In this document: positions 1 through 6,416 of the stretch, piece by piece
How positions within the stretch are numbered: the stretch's first letter is position 1
Layout: every line of letters starts with the position of its first letter
Source: Chloroflexota bacterium
Lineage (GTDB): Bacteria > Chloroflexota > FW602-bin22 > JACPRP01
DNA: 14,533 bases
Assembly (NCBI GenBank): GCA_016210495.1
Contig: JACQUC010000076.1
Coordinates: forward strand, 1-14,533
Direction of reading: 5' to 3'
The notes under the pieces: model-generated
Told to the model about the DNA's origin: nothing
Seen by the model: only the letters and a program-made list of their open reading frames with translations
The model's database searches: none
Position numbers and translations under genes: made by a program

Positions 1-660
1 GCCGGCGTGAAGCTCTATTTTGTACACATCTCGGCCAAGGGCTCTATCAATCAGTTACGCCGGATCAAGCGGGAGAACGCCAACATCTTCGTCGAGACGA
101 CATCTCCGTATCTCTCTGTCAACGCCGATGAGGAGGTCGGATTCCTGGCGAAGATGACGCCACCGGTTCGAGGGAGCGAGCACGTCGAGGCACTTTGGCA
201 GGGCGTGCGGGAAGGCATCGTCGATTCGTTCGGCACGGACGACACCGCTCGCACCCGAGCGCAGAAGATGCTAGAAAAAGGCATCGCCGGCGCCGGCGCT
301 GGCTATCCAGGGGTCGGCACGCACCTCGTCGCCCTTATCCACGAGGGCTATCACAAGCGCGGCCTGGGCTTACTGGACATCGTCGAAAAGGCCACGATGA
401 ACCCGGCAAAGATCTTCGGCATGTACCCCCGCAAGGGCACCATCGCCGTAGGCAGCGACGCAGATCTCGTGCTCGTCGATCTCGACAAGGACCTGAAGGT
501 CGATCCGGCGAAGCTCCACTCGTTCGCCGACTTCTCCGTTCTGGAAGGTCGAACTATGAAGGGCTGGCCCGTTATGACGATCAAAAGCGGTGTCGTGGCC
601 GCGCGGGACGGCGAGATTCTGGTCGAACCAGGCTTCGGCAGCTATTTGCGAAGGGGCTAG
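1..660 (+). CDS. Dihydropyrimidinase/dihydroorotase-type amidohydrolase, C-terminal part (5' truncated by window)
   Basis: The reading frame is open from base 1 to the TAG at 658-660, so the gene begins outside the window and only about 219 C-terminal residues are seen. The segment fits the metal-dependent cyclic amidohydrolase family (dihydroorotase, hydantoinase, allantoinase). Its signs are a strand with a probable metal-ligand histidine (YFVHIS), then ETTSPYL where relatives have ETCPQYL. GTDDTAR stands where the family has G(S/T)DHAPH, keeping the catalytic Asp but lacking the His. The C-terminal signature follows: ATMNPAKIFGMYPRKGTI, then VGSDADLVLVD, then a GRTMKGWPVMTI/GVVAARDGE tail. 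Such enzymes hydrolyse cyclic amide bonds in pyrimidine, hydantoin or purine catabolism. The substrate cannot be told from this part, and dihydropyrimidinase/hydantoinase is slightly favoured by the tail. The next gene converges on it. Confidence 0.85.
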   Translation, partial: AGVKLYFVHISAKGSINQLRRIKRENANIFVETTSPYLSVNADEEVGFLAKMTPPVRGSEHVEALWQGVREGIVDSFGTDDTARTRAQKMLEKGIAGAGAGYPGVGTHLVALIHEGYHKRGLGLLDIVEKATMNPAKIFGMYPRKGTIAVGSDADLVLVDLDKDLKVDPAKLHSFADFSVLEGRTMKGWPVMTIKSGVVAARDGEILVEPGFGSYLRRG

Positions 661-694
661 CTAGTTTATCACGAGAAGAGTCACGAGTGTCATT

Positions 695-719
695 CTGAGT
701 CCGCCTGAGGCGGACTCAG
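695..719. repeat. Perfect inverted repeat between convergent genes (possible terminator or dispersed palindrome)
   Basis: CTGAGTCCGCC (695-705) and GGCGGACTCAG (709-719) form an 11-bp perfect stem around a TGA loop. It sits in the 92-bp gap between two convergent genes, where it could end transcription from both sides. Neither flank has a convincing T-run, so a classical intrinsic terminator is not clear. The preceding GTCATTCTGAG resembles the start of short palindromic repeats scattered in some bacterial genomes, which would make this one copy of a family. Confidence 0.6.
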
Positions 720-752
720 GGTCACGGTCATCATACCGGCGTTGACGGACTG

Positions 753-1406
753 CTAGAGTATCTCGGCCAGCTTCGCCTCGTTTTCCGCGGTCGTCAGCAC
801 AATCACCTCATCGCCCACCTGAACCGTCAAGTCGGGCCGGGGAACGAGCACCTTGCCGCCCTGCAGCACTGCCACGCACACGGCGTTCTCCGGGAACGGC
901 AACCCTTTTATCTGACTGCCCGCTGCTTTGGAATCCACGCCGATGCTCTTTTCCACAAGCGCCACTTCGCCCAGGCGCAGCCGGAGCAGGGTTACGATGT
1001 CGCTTAGGGTCATCTCCTCGACCAGGAGCCTGGTCATCACGTCCGCCTGGCTGACGGCTACGTCGACGCCCGTGTCTTTGCCGAACATCCACGCGTTTTT
1101 CGGGTTGTTGACGCGCGCTATGACCCGCTTGGCAGAGAACTGGAACTTGGCCAGAGTGCAGGCCACCAGATTGTCTTCATCCTCCCCCGTTACCGCCACG
1201 ACGACGTCGGCGCCCGATGCGCCGGCTCGTTGAAGCACGTCAGGATCATCGCCGTCACCTTCCACCACCTCAATACTCGTTTCCTGGGCCACCTTGGCGG
1301 CAATCGAGGCATCCTTCTCCACCAAGACCACCTGTTGCTTCTCTTGCGCCAGGACCTCGGCGAGATGTCTTCCAACCGCTCCGGCCCCCACGATTACTAC
1401 AAACAC
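753..1406 (-). CDS. TrkA/KtrA-like RCK domain protein (second of the pair)
   Basis: This 217-residue protein has an N-terminal Rossmann RCK (TrkA-N) domain. The dinucleotide-binding loop G-A-G-A-V-G is at residues 7-12, an acidic residue (E30) ends strand 2, and GDGDDPDVLQRAG followed by VVVAVTGEDEDN is typical of the family. A TrkA-C domain fills the last ~80 residues. RCK proteins form cytoplasmic rings that gate K+ channels or transporters (Trk, Ktr, Kch) in response to NAD(H), ATP or c-di-AMP. The start is a GTG at 1406-1404, preceded by AGGAGG that overlaps the stop of the upstream gene; the gap is 13 bp. It is last in an operon with another RCK protein and a P-type ATPase. No TrkH/KtrB membrane subunit is seen, so its partner lies elsewhere or is the ATPase (inference). 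Confidence 0.88.
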   Translation of the reverse strand: MFVVIVGAGAVGRHLAEVLAQEKQQVVLVEKDASIAAKVAQETSIEVVEGDGDDPDVLQRAGASGADVVVAVTGEDEDNLVACTLAKFQFSAKRVIARVNNPKNAWMFGKDTGVDVAVSQADVMTRLLVEEMTLSDIVTLLRLRLGEVALVEKSIGVDSKAAGSQIKGLPFPENAVCVAVLQGGKVLVPRPDLTVQVGDEVIVLTTAENEAKLAEIL

Positions 1407-1419
1407 GCTGCCTGACCTC

Positions 1420-2070
1420 CTAAACGGGTGATACCAGCTTGTCGAACTTCGTCATAGCTGTCGAAAGCACAGCCACCAGAACCTTGTCATACTTCTGCAG
1501 GCGTGTCGCGAGGCCGGGAATGAACGCCGAGCCTGCTCTGATTATGGCCACCGGCTGCGCCTCGCCTGGAATGATGATGTCGCTCAGTGGCTGGCCCGCC
1601 AGGAGCGGGCTAACTTCCACTTCCACTACTTCCACCTCTCCGTTGGCGACGGTGAGGATGCTGCTCAGACCGATATACGAGAGCAGCTCGCGGATTTTGT
1701 TGGCTCCCCACACCGTCGAGGATATCGTCGGCACCCCGAGTCGTCGATAGATATCCGCCCGCAACGGGTCGTAGATGCGTGTGACGACTCTCGGAACCTT
1801 GAATCGGCTGCGCGCCATCGCCGCGAGGACGTAGTTGGTGTTGTCCCCGGCGGTCACGCTGGCAAAGCCATCCGCTTGCTCGATTCCCGCCCTTTTGAGA
1901 ACGTCCAGATCGAAGGCGTTCCCTTCTACGGTTATCCCCTTGAAACCTTTTCTCAGGCGCTTGAAGGCCAATGGGTTCTTGTCGATAATGGCCACTTGAT
2001 GGCCCTCGGCCGATAGCTGGCCGGCGAGCTCCGATCCCACGCGGCCACAGCCCACGATCACCACCCTCAT
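1420..2070 (-). CDS. TrkA/KtrA-like RCK domain protein (first of the pair)
   Basis: This 216-residue protein has the same two-domain layout as its downstream neighbour: TrkA-N with G-C-G-R-V-G at residues 7-12 and D30 at the end of strand 2, then TrkA-C from about residue 135. VEGNAFDLDVLKRAG and ASVTAGDNTNYV are family signatures. The two proteins are paralogues but clearly diverged, which suggests they may form a hetero-oligomeric ring. That would be a split version of the double-RCK TrkA of Enterobacteria (inference). The ATG at 2070 overlaps the TGA of the ATPase gene (ATGA), so translation is probably coupled. An AGGGAG lies 8 nt upstream of the start, inside the ATPase 3' end. Confidence 0.88.
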   Translation of the reverse strand: MRVVIVGCGRVGSELAGQLSAEGHQVAIIDKNPLAFKRLRKGFKGITVEGNAFDLDVLKRAGIEQADGFASVTAGDNTNYVLAAMARSRFKVPRVVTRIYDPLRADIYRRLGVPTISSTVWGANKIRELLSYIGLSSILTVANGEVEVVEVEVSPLLAGQPLSDIIIPGEAQPVAIIRAGSAFIPGLATRLQKYDKVLVAVLSTAMTKFDKLVSPV

Positions 2071-4832
2071 CCTGTCAACTCCCTTCTTGAAGCCTCACGA
2101 CGCTGTAGCAGCCACTTCCTCGCCTCGTCGGCAAGGAACACTGCCGGGCCGAATGGCAGCACGAAGGCCCACTCGTGCAGTCCAAGCGGCGCCATACCAA
2201 AGAACTGCTGCAGCGGTGGAACGTACATCAGCGCAAGCGTTACCACGACCTCGAACACGATGCCCCAGAGCACCCACCTGTTGCTAAACATCCCAATGGA
2301 GAACACGGGGACCTTTGAGGTGCGCGCAGCGAAGACCGTTCCTAACTGAGTGGAGACTATGCCCAGAAAACCCATTGTCGAGGCCTCGAGGTACAACGGA
2401 TCCTGAGGCAGCAGCTCCTGGCCCCACTGCCATCCACCACGAAACAAGACCCAGAAGAAGCCTGCCATCACGAATATCGATTCGATGGTGCCGAAGAACA
2501 GATAGGCACGCAGCAGCAGCGGCACCGTGAGCAGCCTCTCCTTTGCCGGCCGCGGTGGCCGCCGCATGATCCCCGGCTCCGACCTCTCCAGGCCGAGGGC
2601 CAGGGCGGGCAGCGTCTCGGTCCCGAGGTCGATGGCGAGAATTTGCAGCGGAGTTATCGCCAGCGGCACGCGAAAGAGAGCGAACGCCACAAAGGGAACG
2701 AACTCCGGGGTAAGATGCGCAAAGATATACACGATGAACTTCCTGATGTTGTCGTATACAGTCCTGCCTTCCTCCACAGCTCTAACGATCGTCGCGAAGT
2801 TGTCGTCCGCGAGAATAACCTGCGAAGCCTCTTTGGCGACGTCCGTCCCGGTTATCCCCATCGCAATCCCGATGTCCGCTCTCTTCAGAGCAGGGGCGTC
2901 GTTGACCCCGTCGCCGGTCATCGCCACCACTTCACCCTGGCTCTTCAGCGTGCTGGCGATGCGCAGCTTCTGACCCGGGTCGCTCCGCGCGAACACGACG
3001 TTTCCGGTCCGCAGAACACTCGCCAATTCCTCGTCCGCCATTTGATCCAGCTCGTGCCCGCTCACTATCCTGCTGCCTTCGCTTCTGATCAACCCTATTC
3101 TCAGCGCCACTGCCTTGGCCGTCAGCCCGTAGTCACCTGTGATCATTATCACTCTCATGCCGGCCCCGGTCGCCACCTGGATGGCACTTGCTACCTCCGG
3201 CCGTGGTGGATCCAGCATCGCCATCAGCCCCACAAACGTCAGGCCCTGTTCCACCTGCTCCACCCGGGTGTAGTCGACGTCTGACGGCAATTCCCTGTAC
3301 GCCATGGCCAGCACACGCAACGCCGACTCGGCGTAGGCATCGTTCCGGTCAACTATTCTCGCCCACCAATCGTCGGTCAGATCGACCACGTTGTCTCCCA
3401 CCACAAGGTGCGAGCAGCTTCCCAGCACCTCCTTCGGAGCACCCTTGACCAAAGCGATCAGGCCGTCGTCGGATCGATGGATCGTGCTCATTCGCTTGCG
3501 CCGCGATTCGAATGGTAGCTCGTAAACCCGTGGCATTCTGTGGGCCTCGGCATCAGGATCGATCCCCGCTTTCCTGGCCGCCACGAGAAGCGCCGCCTCC
3601 GTGGGATCGCCGACCACACCCCAGCCTTGCCTCGCTCGGCCGGGCGGCACGAGCCTCGCGTTGTTGCACAGTCCCGCTACCGAAAAAAGCCAGCGTGCCT
3701 GTCCAAGGTCGCTCGGCTCGACCAGCGTATCGTCTCTCACCACCGTGCCGGTCGGCGCATATCCAACGCCGCTCACGTGAAGACTCTCGCCACCGACCCA
3801 CACCTCGCGCACGGTCATTGCGTTCTGCGTCAGCGTGCCCGTCTTGTCCGTGCAGATCACCGTCGTCGAGCCAAGCGTCTCGACCGCAGATAGCCGCTTA
3901 ACGATGGCGTTATGCCTGGCCAGGCTGCTCACGCCGACAGCCAGGGCCAGCGTAAGTGTCGGGAGCAACCCCTCGGGCACGTTGGCCACTATGAGGCCGA
4001 TCGCAAATACCAGACTTTCGACGGGAGATAGCCTGGCCAGCACCGTACCGACAACAAAAAGCGCCACGCCAGAAATCACGGCTAGTCCAGCTATCAGCAG
4101 CGCGACCCTGTTCACCTCTTTGGTGAGCGGGCTCGGTTCTTCCCTGATTCCCTGCGTGAGGCCCGCGATGCGTCCGAACTGGGTGCGCATGCCGGTGGCG
4201 AATACAACGGCCTTGCCAGAGCCAAACGTCACAAACGTGCCGGCAAAAACGTAGTTACTGACCTCGATCGCCCGAAGGTCTGGCTCGGCAATGGGATCGG
4301 CTATCCTGACCACCGGCTCCGATTCGCCGGTGAGCGCGGACATGTTGACACGCATCTCCACCGCCTCGACCAGACGGGCATCGGACGAGATATTCTCCCC
4401 CTCCTCCAGAAGCATCACATCGCCCGGCACCAGGTCGTGCGCAAGGACCTCCCGCACCTCGCCCTCACGTATCACCCGCGCCATCGCGGGCAGCAGATTC
4501 TTGAGGGCTTCGACGGCCTTTTCGGCCCGAAACTCCTGCAGGAAGCTGAACACAGCGTTGATGAAGATGACGCCGATGATCGTCCACGCCAGGGCGATAG
4601 AGCCCGCCACGAAAGACAGGGCCGCGGCTGCCCATAGCAAGAGCGCAAAGATCTGGTAAAAGTAGGCCAGGAATCTCAGAAACAGAGGGGTCTTGCGAGC
4701 CTCTTCGATCTCGTTGGCGCCATACTGGTCGAGGCGCTGCCTGGCCTCCTCTTGGCGAAGACCGCGAGGAGAGCTGTTTAGCGCGGCATATACCCGCTCG
4801 CGTGGCAAATGGTAGAGTTCCCGCTGCTCCAC
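2067..4832 (-). CDS. P-type cation-transporting ATPase, P2 group with Na,K-ATPase-like (P2C) membrane motifs
   Basis: The protein has about 921 residues counted from the GTG at 4832 and all P-type landmarks: TGES (168-171), the phosphorylated Asp in DKTGTLTQ (D329), MITGDYGLTA, and TGDGVNDAPAL (from 639). M4 reads VANVPEGLL and M6 reads IDLGTETLPALALG. Both look more like the Na,K-ATPase (VANVPEGLL, IDLGTD) than SERCA (AAIPEGLP, NLVTDGLPA). M5 keeps the PE pair. It probably pumps a monovalent or divalent cation across the cytoplasmic membrane; the two RCK genes behind it point to Na+/K+ balance (inference). The frame is open up to a GTG at 4967, but a perfect sigma-70 promoter (4936-4964) lies inside that extension. 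The upstream start would therefore not be transcribed from this promoter. GTG 4832 gives the usual short N-terminus before YHLPRERV, though its ribosome binding site is weak. Confidence 0.9.
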   Translation of the reverse strand: MEQRELYHLPRERVYAALNSSPRGLRQEEARQRLDQYGANEIEEARKTPLFLRFLAYFYQIFALLLWAAAALSFVAGSIALAWTIIGVIFINAVFSFLQEFRAEKAVEALKNLLPAMARVIREGEVREVLAHDLVPGDVMLLEEGENISSDARLVEAVEMRVNMSALTGESEPVVRIADPIAEPDLRAIEVSNYVFAGTFVTFGSGKAVVFATGMRTQFGRIAGLTQGIREEPSPLTKEVNRVALLIAGLAVISGVALFVVGTVLARLSPVESLVFAIGLIVANVPEGLLPTLTLALAVGVSSLARHNAIVKRLSAVETLGSTTVICTDKTGTLTQNAMTVREVWVGGESLHVSGVGYAPTGTVVRDDTLVEPSDLGQARWLFSVAGLCNNARLVPPGRARQGWGVVGDPTEAALLVAARKAGIDPDAEAHRMPRVYELPFESRRKRMSTIHRSDDGLIALVKGAPKEVLGSCSHLVVGDNVVDLTDDWWARIVDRNDAYAESALRVLAMAYRELPSDVDYTRVEQVEQGLTFVGLMAMLDPPRPEVASAIQVATGAGMRVIMITGDYGLTAKAVALRIGLIRSEGSRIVSGHELDQMADEELASVLRTGNVVFARSDPGQKLRIASTLKSQGEVVAMTGDGVNDAPALKRADIGIAMGITGTDVAKEASQVILADDNFATIVRAVEEGRTVYDNIRKFIVYIFAHLTPEFVPFVAFALFRVPLAITPLQILAIDLGTETLPALALGLERSEPGIMRRPPRPAKERLLTVPLLLRAYLFFGTIESIFVMAGFFWVLFRGGWQWGQELLPQDPLYLEASTMGFLGIVSTQLGTVFAARTSKVPVFSIGMFSNRWVLWGIVFEVVVTLALMYVPPLQQFFGMAPLGLHEWAFVLPFGPAVFLADEARKWLLQRREASRRELTG

Positions 4833-4840
4833 GACAAACC

Positions 4841-4870
4841 AAAAAGCCCACCAGATTGCTCGGGTAGGCT
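4841..4870 (-). terminator. Terminator-like hairpin in the leader of the P-type ATPase gene (candidate attenuator)
   Basis: Read on the minus strand, AGCCTACC (4870-4863) pairs with GGTGGGCT (4852-4845) with one G-U pair around a 10-nt loop. A run of five T (4845-4841) follows. It sits between the promoter and the proposed GTG start at 4832. A terminator here would make expression of the ATPase operon conditional. Confidence 0.55.
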
Positions 4871-4930
4871 CGGCTAACGCTGGGCCCGGTCCAAGCTGGT
4901 GTGTCCATAACTCCCACCAGCCCCACTTAT
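4871..4930 (-). promoter_or_regulatory. Structured 5' leader of the ATPase-RCK operon; possible riboswitch of unassigned class
   Basis: The leader starts near 4930 from the promoter at 4936-4964. CTGGTG (4920-4915) pairs with CACCAG (4901-4896), closing a 13-nt loop GGAGTTATGGACA. A second imperfect stem, GCTTGG with CCCAGC, follows, and then a short tail runs into the terminator-like hairpin. CACCAG could instead pair with the downstream CTGGTG in the terminator, which is the sort of exclusive pairing seen in attenuators. I cannot match it to a known class by eye. It lacks the fluoride aptamer pattern. Ion-sensing classes (Na+-I/DUF1646, NiCo, yybP-ykoY) are the natural ones to test. Confidence 0.4.
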
Positions 4931-4935
4931 CTAAC

Positions 4936-4964
4936 ATTATAAGCCCGCTTGCCCGCCGTGTCAA
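4936..4964 (-). promoter_or_regulatory. Sigma-70-type promoter of the P-type ATPase operon
   Basis: On the minus strand, TTGACA (4964-4959) and TATAAT (4941-4936) are separated by exactly 17 bp, a perfect match to the vegetative consensus. Transcription should start near 4929-4930, about 100 nt before the proposed start codon. The -10 box overlaps the alternative in-frame ATG at 4937, which argues against that start and the GTG at 4967. Confidence 0.85.
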
Positions 4965-4999
4965 CACGGGCTGGCCAGAAAGCTCTTGCGCCCCTCAGT

Positions 5000-5028
5000 T
5001 TGAATTTCGGGCCCATAGAGGCTATAAT
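5000..5028 (+). promoter_or_regulatory. Sigma-70-type promoter for the fluoride riboswitch / PPase-like / UspA unit
   Basis: TTGAAT (5000-5005) and TATAAT (5023-5028) have a 17-bp spacer. The predicted start near 5035 places the aptamer about 15 nt into the transcript. It stands back to back with the ATPase promoter, with 35 bp between the two -35 boxes. Confidence 0.78.
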
Positions 5029-5049
5029 CGTAGCAAGCGATAGCGCTAA

Positions 5050-5099
5050 GGCGATGAAGCTCGCCAAACGTCGAGTAGTCGACTGATAGCTTCTACTGG
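5050..5099 (+). promoter_or_regulatory. Fluoride riboswitch (crcB motif) aptamer, copy 1
   Basis: GGCG (5050-5053) pairs with CGCC (5062-5065) around the loop ATGAAGCT. AAAC follows, then the hairpin GTCGA/TCGAC (5070-5083), then CTGATAGCTTCTAC. Loop bases GAAGCT (5056-5061) are exactly complementary to AGCTTC (5088-5093), forming the pseudoknot. This order and the GATG, AAAC, CTGAT and CTAC segments match the crystallised Thermotoga-type fluoride aptamer almost element for element. The class binds fluoride with Mg2+ and activates fluoride-resistance genes. It controls the PPase-like and UspA genes downstream. Confidence 0.93.
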
Positions 5100-5127
5100 C
5101 TCTGACCTTGCTGGTGGAAGCTTTTTT
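5088..5127 (+). terminator. Intrinsic terminator of fluoride riboswitch copy 1
   Basis: AGCTTCTACTGGC (5088-5100) pairs with GCTGGTGGAAGCT (5110-5122), with G-U pairs, around a 9-nt loop. A run of T follows to 5127. The 5' arm contains the pseudoknot strand AGCTTC of the aptamer, so aptamer folding and termination exclude each other. Fluoride binding should allow read-through. Confidence 0.9.
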
Positions 5128-5192
5128 CTGTTGCTCAAGTTCTTAGGAGCTCTTGTGCGTGTGCCGTTAGGCAGTTGGGATGGAAGGCACTG

Positions 5193-5879
5193 GTGAGCAG
5201 TTCTGACAGTTCCCTTACGTTCGACGTCGTTATTGAGAGGTCGCAGGCCCGTCACAACAGGTACGTGTACGACGACAGACACCGGGCAATTCGTCTGGAA
5301 CAAGTAGTCTATTGCCGCAATCGCCTGCCTGCCGATTGGGGAACAATTCTGAAGTTTTCCGTCGAGTTTCCGGAGAGGGTGTCGCCCTACGTGGAGGAAG
5401 CGGCTGGCATCCTTGGGCGGTTCGTACCGCTAGAAGGCGACAGAAGGCTCAGGCGACGTCTGGAAGATGTCGTCGCCGAAGAAGCGGACGAGGAAAAGGG
5501 ATTCAAAGATACTGTTCCGGCATCGCTCATTGGAAAGCTGGAGGCTACTCTGTCAGAAAGCGAAGAAGTAATTACCGGGGCTCTGATTCCGGCGAACGCG
5601 GATAGAAGGCGTGAGTTGAAGCTCGTGGCCACCATTTACAGCCGCGTTCTCGTCGTCGGCGAATCAAAGGGATCGTCGATTCAGACGGAGTATCGTGTAG
5701 CCGACATATCTTCGATAGAGCTTCGCAATTGCCTGATGGGCTGTTGGTTCGAACTGTCAATACCGACCAAGGACGGCGTGGAGCGGGCGAAGTTTGATTT
5801 TGACAGCCCCATCTCACCCCAGTTCGTCAAGACTTTCCGCGTTATCAGGCAGTTGCTTTCGAAGCCTACAACTTATTAA
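5193..5879 (+). CDS. Protein with degenerate N-terminal inorganic pyrophosphatase-like segment and PH-like C-terminal half
   Basis: About 228 residues from a GTG with GGAAGG 5 nt upstream; a TTG at 5175 is the other option but has no good binding site. Residues 8-53 line up with the start of family I soluble pyrophosphatase: FDVVIER for (E/F)DVxIEIP, HNRYVYD for RNKYEYD, IRLEQVVY for IRLDRVLY, and LPADWGTI for YPADYGFI. The Glu of IE is kept. The Lys, Glu, Arg and Tyr active-site positions are changed, and the metal-binding DGDPxD block is absent, so it is very unlikely to be an active PPase. A charged region follows, then residues ~112-222 form a beta-rich segment with a terminal helix, resembling bacterial PH (YokE-type) domains. 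No signal peptide or membrane segment is seen. It is the first gene after a fluoride riboswitch; PPase is a classical fluoride target, but the role here is unknown. Confidence 0.72.
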   Translation: MSSSDSSLTFDVVIERSQARHNRYVYDDRHRAIRLEQVVYCRNRLPADWGTILKFSVEFPERVSPYVEEAAGILGRFVPLEGDRRLRRRLEDVVAEEADEEKGFKDTVPASLIGKLEATLSESEEVITGALIPANADRRRELKLVATIYSRVLVVGESKGSSIQTEYRVADISSIELRNCLMGCWFELSIPTKDGVERAKFDFDSPISPQFVKTFRVIRQLLSKPTTY

Positions 5880-5917
5880 GGCCCGCTGGAGGGCGCGCTA
5901 AAAAGGAGGATGGGAAT

Positions 5918-6340
5918 ATGTTTCGTAAGATACTGGTAGCTTACGACGGTTCGGCTGGGTCAATGCGAGCGCTCGATGTTGCGATAGACCTTGCCCAGAA
6001 GTATGCCGCCGGGCTGTGGGCGTTGAGCGTAGAGGAGCATCTGCCGCGATTCGCGGCAACGGTCGGCGAAGTCGATGAGGAAAAAGAGTACGAGAACCAC
6101 TTCTTCGCCGAGGTGCAGGCGGAAGCCGTGGCACGCGCCCGGAGCAAGGGAATTGAGCTCAAGACCGAGATCATTCCCGGTCACGCGGCCGAGACGGTCG
6201 TGCGCTTTGCCAGGGAGCATTCCTTCGATCTGATCATTCTCAGCCACATCGGGCATTCGGCTCTGTGGGGTACATTGCTCGGGGGCACCTCCGAGCGAAT
6301 CAGCCACCACGCTCATTGTTCAGTCATGATAGTTCGATAG
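5918..6340 (+). CDS. Universal stress protein, UspA family
   Basis: The 140-residue protein is one complete Usp domain: the opening strand FRKILVAYDGS with the nucleotide-site Asp (D9), a middle EIIPGHAAETVVRFA, and the ending DLIILSHIGHSALWG...SERISHHAHCSVMIVR. The ATP motif G-2x-G-9x-G(S/T) appears as S-2x-G-9x-G-G, so nucleotide binding is uncertain. The ATG at 5918 has a strong AAAGGAGG about 8 nt upstream. The gene lies 38 bp after the PPase-like gene with no promoter seen between, so it is probably the second gene of the fluoride riboswitch unit. Usp genes are among the classes reported with fluoride riboswitches. Likely cytoplasmic and dimeric. Confidence 0.92.
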   Translation: MFRKILVAYDGSAGSMRALDVAIDLAQKYAAGLWALSVEEHLPRFAATVGEVDEEKEYENHFFAEVQAEAVARARSKGIELKTEIIPGHAAETVVRFAREHSFDLIILSHIGHSALWGTLLGGTSERISHHAHCSVMIVR

Positions 6341-6416
6341 AATGTCTGGCACGGGCGCCTCCCTCAAGGACACGGGGCAAGACGCGTACCTGAATTGATC
6401 ATCAGGCAGAAAATCG

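Noticed and set aside
4841..4935. A fourth fluoride riboswitch in the ATPase leader
   Set aside because: There are two stems and a terminator, but no GATG loop, no AAAC and no loop-to-tail pseudoknot complementarity like those in the three accepted copies.
4833..4967. Upstream 45-residue extension of the P-type ATPase (GTG 4967 or ATG 4937 as start)
   Set aside because: A perfect -35/-10 promoter at 4936-4964 lies inside it and the expected transcript begins near 4930. The extension also does not resemble P-type ATPase N-termini.
5193..5879. Annotating the gene after riboswitch copy 1 as an active inorganic pyrophosphatase
   Set aside because: Only about 45 N-terminal residues align. The DGDPxD metal site and several active-site residues are missing, and the rest of the protein is a different domain.
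6341..6416. A terminator between the convergent UspA and DUF4129 genes
   Set aside because: No stem of useful length followed by a T-run on either strand could be found in this 76-bp gap.
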